Assembly: GCA_947095585.1 (NCBI GenBank)
Contig: OX352763.1
Span: 24,353,462 to 24,417,461 of the forward strand
Origin: Nephrocerus scutellatus
Taxonomy: Eukaryota > Arthropoda > Insecta > Diptera > Pipunculidae
DNA: 64,000 nt
Reading direction: 5' to 3'
The position numbers were made by a program, and so were the translations under genes. This document shows, in pieces, positions 1 to 9,120 of the stretch (its first letter is position 1; the number at the start of each line of letters is the position of its first letter). Under the pieces are notes generated by a model that saw only the letters and a program-made list of their open reading frames with translations, did not search any database and was not told where the DNA came from.

Positions 1-159
1 ACAATGAAACAAGGAAGCATAAAGAATATGTTGAATAAATCATAACAATTGTTTGCTATAAGACTGTCTCAACCTCAATTGACAGACAGTCTCTTCAGTA
101 TTTTGCTTTCTGGTCTAAAAATGTATATCCATTCCAAAGACTAAATAGCATCCAGCACT

Positions 160-1350
160 GCAGACAATGTCCAATCATTTGCCTGTCATTTCGAAAGGAG
201 CTTTACGTACAAACCATCAACGCATCTCCCAGATTTCGTAGAAGAGTTTGAAAGTCTTGTGTAAGAAGTCACTTGTCAAAGAAATTCTGTAGTGAGGTTC
301 AGCGAAGATAATTCCGCTAACGTACCCGTAGACGAGGATATGCTTACTGGGACAGCTGCTGTTAGTGATTTAATTATGAGTGGGATAATCTAAAAAATTA
401 TCAGGCATTGACGGGATTTCGAGCTTGTTGCTTAAAATGCTGTCGTATATGGCAATTTTGATGTTAAACATCATTTTGAACAACTACCTAAAAAACGGTT
501 ACTTTCCAGACAACTGAAAAATGGCTAAAGTAGTACCAGTTCCAAGAAAACTTACCGCCTTGGTACAATTGGGTTCGGTCAATAGCATTACTGTTTTGTA
601 TCAGTAATGTATTGGAATCCTTTATCCGTAAAAGGATCAATGCGTTTTTTCGGATTTCCTTCCTTTTAATTTGACTTTTGAGAGAAGCACTCTACGCCCC
701 AGCCTCTGCTGAAGCTTCACAGTTTAGTCACTAAGGACTGACGTCAAAAGCAGTAAGCTTTCAAAGGTGTCTTGGTCAACGGGTTACTGTACAAACTTAT
801 AAGATGTGGTCTCCATATTCTTTACTATTACTATTACCATATACTTAATTATATTAAAAAGAGGTAAAGTTTGTTTGGATGTAGGAGGTTATCTTTGAAA
901 CTTCTGAAGCGATTTTGATGTTTTTTTCATAATTGTGCAGTTTTTTTTTTGCTCCGGAGGTTAGTTGAATGGTGGGGTGACATATTGGTTTGGGCCAGTG
1001 TGGGGAAATGGTAAGTTGATGTTGGTAAGAGCGGTTGACATTTGGGTGGGGGACTGTTTGGTTGGGCCAGTAAAATTGTAACTATGTAACTGTAAGGGTA
1101 AAAGAATCAAAACCGGAGTTCCTCAATGTTCCAAACTTGGGCCAGCTTTCTTCAGCATTTACACGTCGGATCCACCCACCAATGCAGCCGTAAGAATGAC
1201 CATGCTCCTCGCGGATAACTCCATCGTGTATGTTGTTTCCCTCTCCCATGAGATAGCTTCCCGAAAAGTGGAGAAATATCTCAGAAATCTTTGGGATTAC
1301 AACCTCAAGTAGGGGTTGATAATCAACGCCAAAAAAAACGGAACTTATCT
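160..1350 (+). mobile_element. Jockey-like LINE, reverse transcriptase remnant
   Basis: Broken reverse transcriptase of a non-LTR retrotransposon. Conceptual translation across frameshifts gives SGIDGISSLLLKML near 401-442 and NNYLKNGYFPDN near 478-514 (RT domains 0-1), GLLYKLIRCGLHI near 780-818 (domain 3), then GVPQ at 1115-1126 and LADN at 1208-1219 where an active enzyme would have a YADD-type box. The order and spacing fit the Jockey clade. Stops and frameshifts are frequent and the second catalytic aspartate reads as Asn, so it is dead. The copy is interrupted by foreign DNA at about 836-1080. A C-terminal LINE piece at 2145-2515 probably belonged to the same insertion before a second repeat landed at 1380-2130. 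Clade assignment is an inference from motifs. Confidence 0.65.
836..1080 (+). repeat. G/T-rich repeat inside the Jockey-like LINE
   Basis: This stretch separates RT domain 3 from domain 4 of the surrounding LINE and does not translate as RT. Its first 80 bases (a run resembling gtaaagtttgtttggatgt followed by an aggaggttatc motif and a gaagcgattttgatg motif) have the style of short, widely dispersed arthropod repeats. The remainder is G-rich with three gggccagt-like motifs. I infer a secondary insertion; no terminal repeats or target duplication could be seen. Confidence 0.4.
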
Positions 1351-1379
1351 GTTTCTGAGTGATATGGACGAATATCACC

Positions 1380-1860
1380 CTTGCGGACAACACGATAATA
1401 AACACCAAAAAAAAACAACCCATAAGAATTAAAATTTTTCTTGTAAATTCTCTAATCGGAGATACACACACACACACACACACAAATCATCCACGAAATG
1501 ACGCAGCGGCAGCGAACAGCGCTGCTCACAAAGCACAGAGCTCAGACTTTGCCGTGATCTGATGCGATATAGCCCCAAGGGGCCGATCGCTCCAAATTTT
1601 TACAAAAAGTGTTTTCCATCGAAGACACACATGTGTACAAAATTTAAAGAAAATCGGGTAAATTTTGTAAAATATTTGTATGGGAGCCCCCCGAACCCGA
1701 GGTCCGAGGGGTCCGAGTATTGTCACCGGAAATATACATGTGTGCAAAATTTCAATAAAATCGGGCCATGGGAAGTGGGCTAAAAATTGATCAGAGAATC
1801 TGACCAGCCAGCCAGCCAGCCAACCAGCCAGCCACGTGCACGCGAAGTTAATATAGAGAA
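1380..1860 (+). repeat. Composite repeat body, copy 1
   Basis: Dispersed repeat of unknown class. Landmarks in order: an (AC)n microsatellite at 1464-1484, an agcgctgctcac block near 1518, a gatctgatgc block near 1555, gggccgatcgctccaaattt near 1579, two degenerate acacatgtgt...aaaatcggg modules near 1624 and 1735, a (CAGC)n run at 1803-1834, and gaagttaatatagagaat near 1843. The same landmarks occur in reverse at 40066-41170 and partially at 45335-45425 and 46340-46530. It carries no convincing reading frame. It could be a non-autonomous element or the 3' end of a larger one. Confidence 0.6.
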
Positions 1861-1894
1861 TTTAAAAAGAGACGATGCACCTGGGAATCAATTT

Positions 1895-2130
1895 CACCGA
1901 GGAATATAAAAATTCTGTTTTTGACTTAGACACTCACAAAATTTCAGCTTTCTAGGTCGAGTGGAAAGTGGTTAAAAAGGACCTTAAATAAATTTAACCC
2001 ATCACACGCCCCACACGCAACACGCGTCATACTAGGAATATAAAAAATGCTATTTTGGACTAAACTCACATTATTTCAGCTCTCTAGGTTGTGTGGAAGG
2101 TGGTTAAAAAGGACCTCAAATTGGTCAAAA
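1895..2130 (+). repeat. Minisatellite, two ~132 bp units
   Basis: Two head-to-tail units, each holding an aatataaaaa...cactcaca...atttcagct...tctaggt...tggttaaaaaggacct block. The ctagg anchors fall at 1952 and 2084, giving a 132 bp period. The reverse complement of the same unit is repeated four times at 40190-40760. In both places the array directly follows the (CAGC)n end of the composite repeat, so the array appears to be part of that element. A 95-codon reading frame through the second unit is incidental. Confidence 0.65.
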
Positions 2131-2144
2131 ATACAGAAAAAAGT

Positions 2145-2515
2145 CAAGTTAAATACAATACAACCTAACTACGATATCCATTTGGAACACCAGCTTGTAC
2201 GAAACGGACTATCCAACAATACCAGGCTGCTCATATACAAGCACCTCTTTCTTTTATGGCTTTCTCATATGGTTTACCGTCTCAGCACACAGATTGATGA
2301 AGAAGACATCCCTATTCGAAAGAAAGGAACTTAGGACTGTACAGAACTCTGGAGGGCGCCAAATAGCTACTAGTTTGTCTCGAATACAAGACTTTACGAA
2401 GCAGAAAGTCTGCGGCTAATAAACGACCACTTGTTCCAAATGTCGAGAAAATTCATTGACGGGCTGGAAATATGTACATCCAAGTCCGACCCATTCACAT
2501 TACATTACTTATTAC
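2145..2515 (+). mobile_element. Jockey-like LINE, C-terminal fragment
   Basis: Translation gives LSNNTRLLIYKHLF near 2211-2255, then in other frames a tail reading LINDHLFQMSRKFIDGLE near 2415-2470. These resemble the thumb and tail of Jockey-clade RTs, where a TRLLIYK-type motif precedes a C-terminal helix-rich segment. There are several frameshifts. Orientation and position fit the 3' end of the LINE whose RT core lies at 160-1350, with the composite repeat and its minisatellite inserted between. The match is weaker than for the RT core. Confidence 0.45.
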
Positions 2516-3228
2516 AAGTCAAAAACGCCTGATATACATTTAAATGTATTATTTAATGTCAATTGTCTTCCGATGCAAATATTGCCCCATTTTTTTGTTA
2601 TTCCAAAATCTGAGCATCACAAATAAAAAAAATTATTTTCTATGTTAACACACTAGTGTGAATAATGCCTACTTTTGAAGGGTGGTTATAGCGTAGGAAA
2701 CAGTTACTTTCGTCTATGGTCGTGTGAAAAACATATTTATTACACTGCTAATCAAATACTGTCACTGTTATCAGTCACATTCACAGTCACGAAAAAGCAT
2801 TGCATAAATTTAGAAGATTTGTATTTGTACCAAAGCGAGCTATTAGCCTGTGCTATCAGCATACTGATGAATGAACAAAAAATTTCAACAGTTTTTTTGG
2901 TTTGTTTGTGGGGTTTTGTGCGATGCAAGTAACCAACAGTGAAGCAATTTTGTAAAATACCTAACTTTATTTTTATTACGATTCTGAAAATCTATTAGTC
3001 AAAGTTTTCACCATTATACGCCTTTCTTTGTGCAGTGATCTGATCCACACACACAATACGAGTACCTATAATAAAATGAATGTAATCGTAGGCATTTTGA
3101 ACAACACGAGGTTTAGCTGATGACTCTCTCTCAGTATGCACTGTTTTATAATCAGATACCTAACATTTATAGATTTTTAGCTTAAATTACTTTGAAAAAC
3201 TTGTTTACTGTTCACTCTAAAAATAATG
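2516..3228. other. Intergenic, nothing recognised
   Basis: AT-rich sequence between the LINE remnant and the CheB-like gene's 3' end. The only reading frame of note (85 codons, 2675-2932, +) has no recognisable motif and I regard it as chance. Confidence 0.5.
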
Positions 3229-3234
3229 TTTATT
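3229..3234 (-). promoter_or_regulatory. Polyadenylation signal for the CheB-like gene
   Basis: AATAAA on the minus strand, 108 bases past the TAG stop of the gene at 3342-4139. It is the first canonical hexamer after the stop on that strand that I can see, so it is the best candidate for 3' end formation. Confidence 0.5.
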
Positions 3235-3341
3235 AAAATATAATAGCCAAATAGGTAAGATACATATTCCTGCGCATGTAATTTTGAAAAAATATATTGA
3301 AACTGTTTGTTTTTTAATTATTAACAGCTTAACTTCATGTC

Positions 3342-4139
3342 CTAGTAAGGATTTGTGTTAACTCTATAAACATTAAAAAGAGCCTCCACACAATAGGATC
3401 GCTTCACCACGCCATCCTTATCTATAAGTTTAGTTTTAAGAGATGATTTGTACTCCCCGTTTAGATAGGGATCGGGAATATTGTCAAACTCCATTTTAAC
3501 CTTCATATTATCGATATTAAATATGTGCTTGAAAATAAAGATTAAAAACAAATAAGAAAATTACGTGTACCAAAATCTAAGTCCTCAAAAACTCACCCCT
3601 TTTGGTGCTGGGCAAACTCTTTCATTACTTGGAATATGCCTTGTCAATTGGTACCAAAGCTCATCAGTATTAAAGGCTGTCCTACAGAAATTAGTCCGCC
3701 TTATTGTAAACACAGTTGGTGTCCATTGTCCTTGTACCAATTTGACCGGCTCAGTTTCGAACTAAATATGAAACAAGAAAACGTTTAGTTTTTTCTATTT
3801 GATGAAAAAGAACTTCGTATACAAAGATCGTATCCGTTGGGTCGGAATCTCCCACTACAAGTATTTGTCCATTTATGTTGATTTCGTCATCGCTGATATA
3901 TTCGAAAGTGAGATTGTCCATATTAAAATCACTTGTCCAGAAACTATTCGGATCGTCCCTACAAGGAGTAAAAATCTCCTCATTTTCGAACACTACTTGA
4001 TATTTGTAACCCTGAAATAAAAATTTCGCAAGGATGTATTTAGATTGGAAAAATATCGTACAAGCGTCACACTTACTGTGGCTGAACCAGGATACAGGAG
4101 TAGTGCAATAGTTATGCCAATCGTCGGTATGTTAAGCAT
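3342..4139 (-). CDS. CheB-like secreted chemosensory protein, 4 exons
   Basis: Apparently intact. Exons: 4139-4077, 4011-3823, 3761-3597, 3527-3342, all phase 0. Introns are 65, 61 and 69 bp with GTAAGT, GTATAC and GTGAGT donors and pyrimidine-rich AG acceptors. The joined product is 200 residues. Residues 1-20 are a signal peptide (MLNIPTIGITIALLLYPGSA). The mature part has four cysteines (38, 110, 134, 185), enough for two disulfides, an NLT glycosylation sequon at 54-56, and a WTPTVF...NFC segment near 97-110. Small size, secretion, four Cys and the QGQWTPTV / NGEYKSS / RSYC.E pattern fit the fly CheB family, small secreted proteins of male gustatory hairs related to the ML (MD-2/GM2-activator) lipid-binding fold. 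A role in contact pheromone sensing is therefore inferred. The start is the first ATG after the TATA box, with A at -3. No relative lies nearby. Other secreted ML-like families cannot be fully excluded. Confidence 0.82.
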
Positions 4140-4163
4140 GATGAAATCGAACTTTTACAGGGT

Positions 4164-4190
4164 ACTGATGGAAAGCACCCTTTATTTATA
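4164..4190 (-). promoter_or_regulatory. TATA box and initiator of the CheB-like gene
   Basis: On the minus strand TATAAATA runs 4190-4183 and an insect-type initiator TCAGT runs 4168-4164, with the predicted +1 A at 4166, 27 bases before the ATG. The TATA-to-A spacing is 24, a little shorter than the usual 30 or so, so the true start may be a few bases downstream. Confidence 0.55.
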
Positions 4191-4886
4191 GAGTCATTTG
4201 GCAAAAATAAGCGTGCTCTTTAAATGATTTAATTGATTTGATAGATTTTAGCAGAAATTACTTTAATTACCCACTTAACCACTATAGATGCCAGTTAGCA
4301 TGCAACAAATTTTAATTCAAATTATTAAGCCGGACATTGTAAGATCCACCCTTCTCCGGCACCTTAACCAATGGAAAATTGCTGATTATACTTTGTAGCA
4401 TGCAATATTCGCAATGATAGTTGATAATTTTACAACATAGTTGAATATAATTGCGATATTCTAAAGCTGATTTGGTTTAATTATTCATGTCCAGCAACCA
4501 TAAATATAAAATAATAACTGTAATAACTCTAGGAGCGACTATCAGTAAAAAAAGCGCTGACCGAACCGATAGCAATTAGTCAACGAATTACAAAAATTAC
4601 AGAATCATTGCCTAATTGAAGAAATTTAAAAATAATTGCCAAGGTCATTTCAACCCTTTGGATGCGCTTGCCGATTACAATGGATATCAACTTTACAACG
4701 CAATACCTAATGAAAAATTCTTATTTATTAAGAATTGTTTTCCATATCCGTACATATCCAATGTGATTATGTTTTCTCGTACATGTACCAAAGTATTCCA
4801 GTCTTTCTCTTTTTTTGACAGATAGAATGCCTTGGGTAAAGAATGTGTTAGTGATGTAAGGTGGTAATATATATGGAAACCTAACA
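4191..4886. other. Intergenic, upstream of the CheB-like gene
   Basis: AT-rich. It would hold any enhancer of the CheB-like gene. On the plus strand an aaatataaaata at about 4502 and a tcagt at about 4542 mimic a core promoter, but no reading frame of substance follows. Nothing else is recognised. Confidence 0.4.
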
Positions 4887-6550
4887 TACAAGATAGAGTT
4901 CGAAAAGCCACAGTGGTACTATTCTCATGCAAAAAAGCCATTGGTAGCAGATGGGGTCTTCAACCCTTATAACCCATTGGCCATATACAGCGGTAGTAAG
5001 ACCTGCTCTTATATACGGTGTGACTGTTTGGTGGACTGCCTTAAATAAGAAAGTAAATCTATAAATAAATAAAGCAAAATCCAAATATCAGCTAGTCTGT
5101 GTATGAGCGGAGCACATCGTACAACCCCCTCCGCCGCACTGGGCGTTCTGTTCGACCTTACACCTCTCGACATTTTCAGCAGACAAGTAGCTGCCAGCTC
5201 GGCTATTCGCCTTAAGACTACCTCCCAGTGGACTAGAAATGAAATCGACCACTCCTCTATCCTGAATTAAGTCAGGATCCCAGACAACAGAGACTACACC
5301 ACTCCACAGCTCTATTCCAATAAAAACTTCTAGGTCACCTTCCCCCCAAGATCATTCTGGGAGGAAGCGGCGTACATGGAAGATGAACACATTTATTTTT
5401 ACGGGTCTAAAACTGATGACGAAGTTGGTGGAGGTATTTTCTAAAAAAAGCTAAATCTTAGCCTCTTCCTGGTATTCCTTATCACTGTAGTGATTTCCAG
5501 GCTGAAATTATGGCGATCAGTAAAGCCTTACCTTGGCTGAAGAGTAACGTCATAGCCGCTAAGGATATCCGTATATTATCGGATAGCCAAGCTGCGCTGA
5601 AATCCCTCGAATCAGTCTCTACAAATTCAATCTTAGCCCTTAAGTGCCGATTATCTCTTATCCACCTGTGTTTAGTGCCGGATCATAGAGACATTCCGGA
5701 AAACTGTATGGCTGACGAACTCCCCAAACAAGAAAATACCCTACCCATCTTACCAAAGCATGGCTCTCTAGGCATACCAATCGGTACATGCAAACTCATG
5801 TTAAAGCGGGATGCTATTGACAAAACTAATCGTACTAATCGGTGGTCAAACGGTACAACTTGCATAGCGACAAAGCAGATCTGGCCCAAGCTGGATCCTA
5901 ACGCTCCAAGTGTTTGATCTCTTAAAAAAGATCGCACATCGGCGCTATTGTAGGTGTCATTACGGGACACTGTCTCATAGACAAGTATGCAGACTCGTAG
6001 TCTTCTGAATGACTTTTGCAGAAGTTGCATGGATGAAGAGGAGGAGGAGACCATCGTCCATCTTCTCTGTACTTGTCCAGCCCTCTCCCAGAAGGGTAAA
6101 CTTTATATGGGAGCTTTCTTCTACAACGACACTAATGATCTTTTCACACGCCCATATACGAAAATGACTGTTTCATCCACTATAAACTAGCTTCGAAAGT
6201 AGCCTTTATGCACTCTAGTGAATTAACATATAAAATAGTTTTGTTATTTACTGCAGTCTCAGAGTAATTTTGCATTGCGCATAACCGGTTTAGCAGAAAA
6301 ATCGGGTTGGTCGTGTGAAAAATAGCGTACATTACTCGCATAAAAGTGCTTATCGTTTCCTCCACTGTCCTCGCTCGTTATGTAATATACTATATCAACA
6401 CTGATATCAGCAGTCTCCTTTGCTTCATACGAAGCTCTTAGCGGTTCAAGGAGTAGTGGTGGAGCGAAACTTTCCTGATCCTTGTGGTATCACAATAGAC
6501 AATTAAGTGTATCGTTTTTACTGACAGCCACCTTAAGCTAGCCTTTCCTA
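4887..6550 (+). mobile_element. LINE family A, copy 1 (RNase H type)
   Basis: 5'-truncated non-LTR retrotransposon. The RT C-terminal part reads RKATVVLFSCKKAIGSRWGL from 4895. An RNase H domain follows: the first-strand region at about 5398-5510 is frameshifted, then 5510-5917 is open with ILSDSQAALKSL (D of the active site) and VPDHRDIPENCMADEL. A Cys-rich tail, DFCRSCMDEEEEETIVHLLC, lies at 6009-6068. Many stops precede the RNase H part. It ends near 6550 in a gccaccttaagctagcc-type tail matching copy 2 (25954-27382). RNase H plus a CxxC...H...C tail places it with I/LOA/R1-type LINEs; the exact clade is uncertain. Confidence 0.72.
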
Positions 6551-6935
6551 AGGTGGTAAAAGAACGAGCTTCAATCAAGAGTTCAATATTTTCCTCTGCT
6601 GGTAAGTTTTTTTTTATAAAAATTTAGTAAACGTGTGTTTAGAATATGTTTATAATTATAAATAATAACTCAAATTAGATAACTGATTCTATTTTTTTGT
6701 TGTTATATCAATAACATTTTGGACATTTTTCATTCAAGTTTTGTCCATTAGTAGAGGTTACAAGCGAAGAGCGTTACAAAAGTGCGACATGATGATTTAA
6801 TTTTTCCAGTGTCCGCTAAACGCTTTTCAATATAAATTACACTTGGTTGAAGTGGAACGCGAAGAAGAAGAAGGCATACATAGACAAAGTGTTGAAGTGA
6901 ATGCACTGGATCTCAAATGGTGCTTCTTTTGCAAG
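6551..6935. other. Intergenic, nothing recognised
   Basis: AT-rich spacer between LINE A and the minisatellite. No reading frame, repeat or motif could be supported. Confidence 0.4.
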
Positions 6936-6937
6936 TA

Positions 6938-7105
6938 GTCTTTATAGGGTCTTTTGGATAATCTTTTGAGGGTCCTTTGGTGGTACCTTGAGAGTCTTTT
7001 TGGGAGTCATGAGATGGGGGGTTTGAATGGTCTTTTGAAGGTCTTTTGGTAGTTTTTTGGGAGCGGAGCGGAGTTTTTGGTGGTCGTTTGGAAATCTTTT
7101 ATTAC
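6938..7105 (-). repeat. Degenerate 12-15 bp minisatellite
   Basis: Irregular tandem copies of a ggtcttttggtggt-like unit on the plus strand (ccaccaaaagacc on the minus). The minus-strand frame through it encodes a low-complexity PKDLQKT-type repeat starting next to a MSLTRGRS segment of LINE C. A related array in the opposite orientation is at 45510-45665. Its position just downstream of LINE C suggests it may be that element's 3' UTR. Confidence 0.5.
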
Positions 7106-7119
7106 TTTTGCCCACATGG

Positions 7120-7800
7120 CTGACACTGCGACCACGTGTCAGAGACATTATCCCAATAAGTCAGACAAAGTCTGTGGCGGGAGCCCAGTTGACACCGCAG
7201 TAGGGCTCAGGTCCTATGAGTGCAGATTCTGTCTCAGCCCTATCTAGGTTATCTGCAGATTCGTTTCCTGCAATTCGTTGATGAACAGGGACCCATCCGA
7301 GCTTCACCCAGTTATGTCTGGCAAGAGATTGCAGTGCATCGTAGCAGCATTTAACTGATCAAGAGCACATTAATTTGAACGACAGCACATTGACAGTGAT
7401 GCCTGAATATCTAAAAAGATATATATTCTTGCGTGCTTAATGCCTAATGGTTATCATAGCGCAAATCTTGGTGCCATGTAGCTTAGCCTCGAAAACCGAG
7501 AGACTCACTCTCATTGATATCGAGTCTTTAGTGTTGGTTCCAAAGACAACACCAGCTCCAATTCTAGATCCTTCTTCTTCAATCCATATGTGAAGCAGAC
7601 CTGTCCTCTATCGTCCAGTGCCGGACCACCATTAGACCAGTTTGTACTGTACAATATTCCTACCTCAAATCATCTGGCAAAACACTACTCCCTGACCATA
7701 ATGTCGGAGATAGTGAAAAACTTGTCGCTTTCGGAAATTGAATCAAAAGTGGCCGCGTACGTAATAATGGGCATCACACTTATTTTATACATCTAGTGTA
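7120..7800 (-). mobile_element. LINE family C, RNase H domain remnant
   Basis: Minus-strand translation: EEGSRIGAGVVFG near 7585-7545 (start of an RNase H fold, where DGS is expected), SVFEAKLHGTKICA near 7490-7450 (the catalytic Glu region), then WVKLGWVPVHQRIAGNESAD near 7315-7255 with the GNExAD motif, and ALIGPEPYCGV near 7225-7195. The middle section around 7370-7440 is disrupted. This is the C-terminal half of an RNase H-bearing LINE distinct from family A and closest in style to family D at 29847-31485 (shared GPEP motif). The upstream part to 7800 is a poorly preserved linker. Confidence 0.6.
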
Positions 7801-8175
7801 TTATTTTAGGATTTAGACCCTAAGTTCTGCCGCAAGGTGTCTACTGGCCCACGTGGCGCCTGCGATGGCGGACTTGATGTAAGAATTCCGGCTTAGCCGT
7901 TCTGTTTATTATTGATACCATTTTACATTTAGTTTTATGGCAGAATCATTCTTTAAGATTAATAAGACGAATAATTAATGTACAGCAAAAGATCGTGTAA
8001 CAATTTTTGTTGTCACAAAGAAGACCCGAATTGCTATGCGATAATACAAATCAAATTCATATTAAGAAAACAAAGTATGCTCTTGAATTGATTTTTTTTT
8101 TGAAATTGGTGTAATCTGTACTAACCTAAATAAAGAATATGAAATATTAATTTGTTATTTTTTATTTTTTTTTAG
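7801..8175 (+). other. Possible intron end with branch point
   Basis: No gene seen. At its right end there is a CTAAC branch-point motif at 8121-8125, a long T-rich tract and an AG at 8174-8175, together a good 3' splice site leading into the open stretch at 8176-8393. Confidence 0.35.
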
Positions 8176-8393
8176 AACATTACTACGCGAGTACCCGCGA
8201 CGAATTCCTTCGCGATAAATTAGCCGGTAACGGACTTATCAGCATAGACCCGTGGCTGGAAGTGTTGTCCATCACTGTCACCGTTCATCCCCTATTCTTA
8301 AAAAATATTAATTTATTCAATAGTCCAGTAAAGATCTACCTTGACAATAATTTGAGGTTGGCTTCAGAAACTTCTGCTGAAGATCAAAATTGA
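8176..8393 (+). CDS. Candidate terminal exon, unidentified
   Basis: Open for 71 codons after a strong 3' splice site (branch point 8121-8125, pyrimidine tract, AG at 8174-8175), ending in TGA at 8391-8393. Two bases complete a codon from an upstream exon, then HYYASTRDEFLRDKL leads into AGNGLISIDPWLE. The first 110 bases are visibly GC-richer than the surroundings, which fits coding DNA, and an AATAAA lies near 8616. I do not recognise the protein, found no upstream partner exon, and the second half is low-complexity AT-rich sequence. It may be a true last exon of a gene reaching beyond the window, a dead exon, or a fragment of an unrecognised element. Confidence 0.28.
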
Positions 8394-8527
8394 AATTCTG
8401 GCATGGTTGGCCGCAAAGGGATTAAGTTAATGATGTGCAGCAGTATAACATATATTTAATAATAACTGTCATGGAAGGCTAATCTTATCGCCTTTCGGAT
8501 ATGGAAATTGAAGGCCTGTTCTATTTC

Positions 8528-8596
8528 TGGGCAAAATATATATCACCCATAACACAGATGGTTGTAAGAACCTAGGCCCTGGACTGTTATGCAAAG
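8528..8596 (+). repeat. SINE 3' fragment, degraded
   Basis: About 70 bases resemble the 3' third of the tRNA-derived SINE at 29980-30272: gcaaaatatatatc, cagatggttgtaagaacctaggcc and ctggactgttatg align with its tgcaaaaatatacatg, gaatggttgcgagg and cctaggcc/ggacca blocks. The tRNA-like head is absent. Confidence 0.4.
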
Positions 8597-8689
8597 ATAC
8601 TAACGATACATATAAATAAAGAACACATTGAGAGATGCCTGCTCTGAAATTGTTGCTAAAAAGAACACGTCAAAACTTCAAGAACCCGA

Positions 8690-9120
8690 ACAGAAACCTA
8701 TTGAGATAAGGAAGGAAATCACGTAGTGTCAGTGCTCAGAATATTAAGAGACCAATTCTGTAGACTGTAAAATGACTGTGTTGATCAACATTCCACTATT
8801 AAGCAGAACGAACCATTCAACCTGTACGATGACAGCCAAAATTTCCATCCGGCTGAACAATCGTAGCATCGAAACTTAAGAACAAAAAAGTTGCTGGCCC
8901 GGAAGCCACTCATCAACAACCTGATTGGTGCGGTTTAAGACCAGGAAAGTCAACATTCGAACAAATATTCACACTGTGGCATATCCTGGAGAAGACCCAA
9001 GAATTGCATATTGATACCTTTTCGGTTTCAAATCCGCATATGAGAGCACTTATAGAGACGAACTATACAACGTCATGTATAGTATAGGTAAAGTAATTGC
9101 TGTCAATAAGAAGACACATT
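8690..9120 (+). mobile_element. LINE family E fragment (RTE-like RT)
   Basis: RT fragment. KLKNKKVAGPEAT near 8873-8912 matches the KxLKNxKAAGPDGIPAE motif. GLRPGKSTFEQIFTLWHILE lies at about 8935-8995, and FKSAYESTYRDELYNVM near 9031-9080 matches the DFKxAYDS palm motif, the first catalytic Asp replaced in context by frame damage. The segment stops before the YADD box. The wording of the motifs groups it with the family E copies at 20.4-22.1 and 32.9-34.9 kb. Frameshifted and dead. Confidence 0.6.

Noticed and set aside
1803..1834. (CAGC)n run as a CRISPR-like or origin repeat
   Set aside because: It is the simple-sequence end of a dispersed repeat; no spacers, and the organism is eukaryotic.
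2047..2334. 95-codon plus-strand reading frame
   Set aside because: Its first half lies in the second minisatellite unit and its second half in a LINE tail; no independent coding signal.
4502..4546. Plus-strand TATA/initiator pair
   Set aside because: No gene-like reading frame follows; chance in AT-rich DNA is likely.
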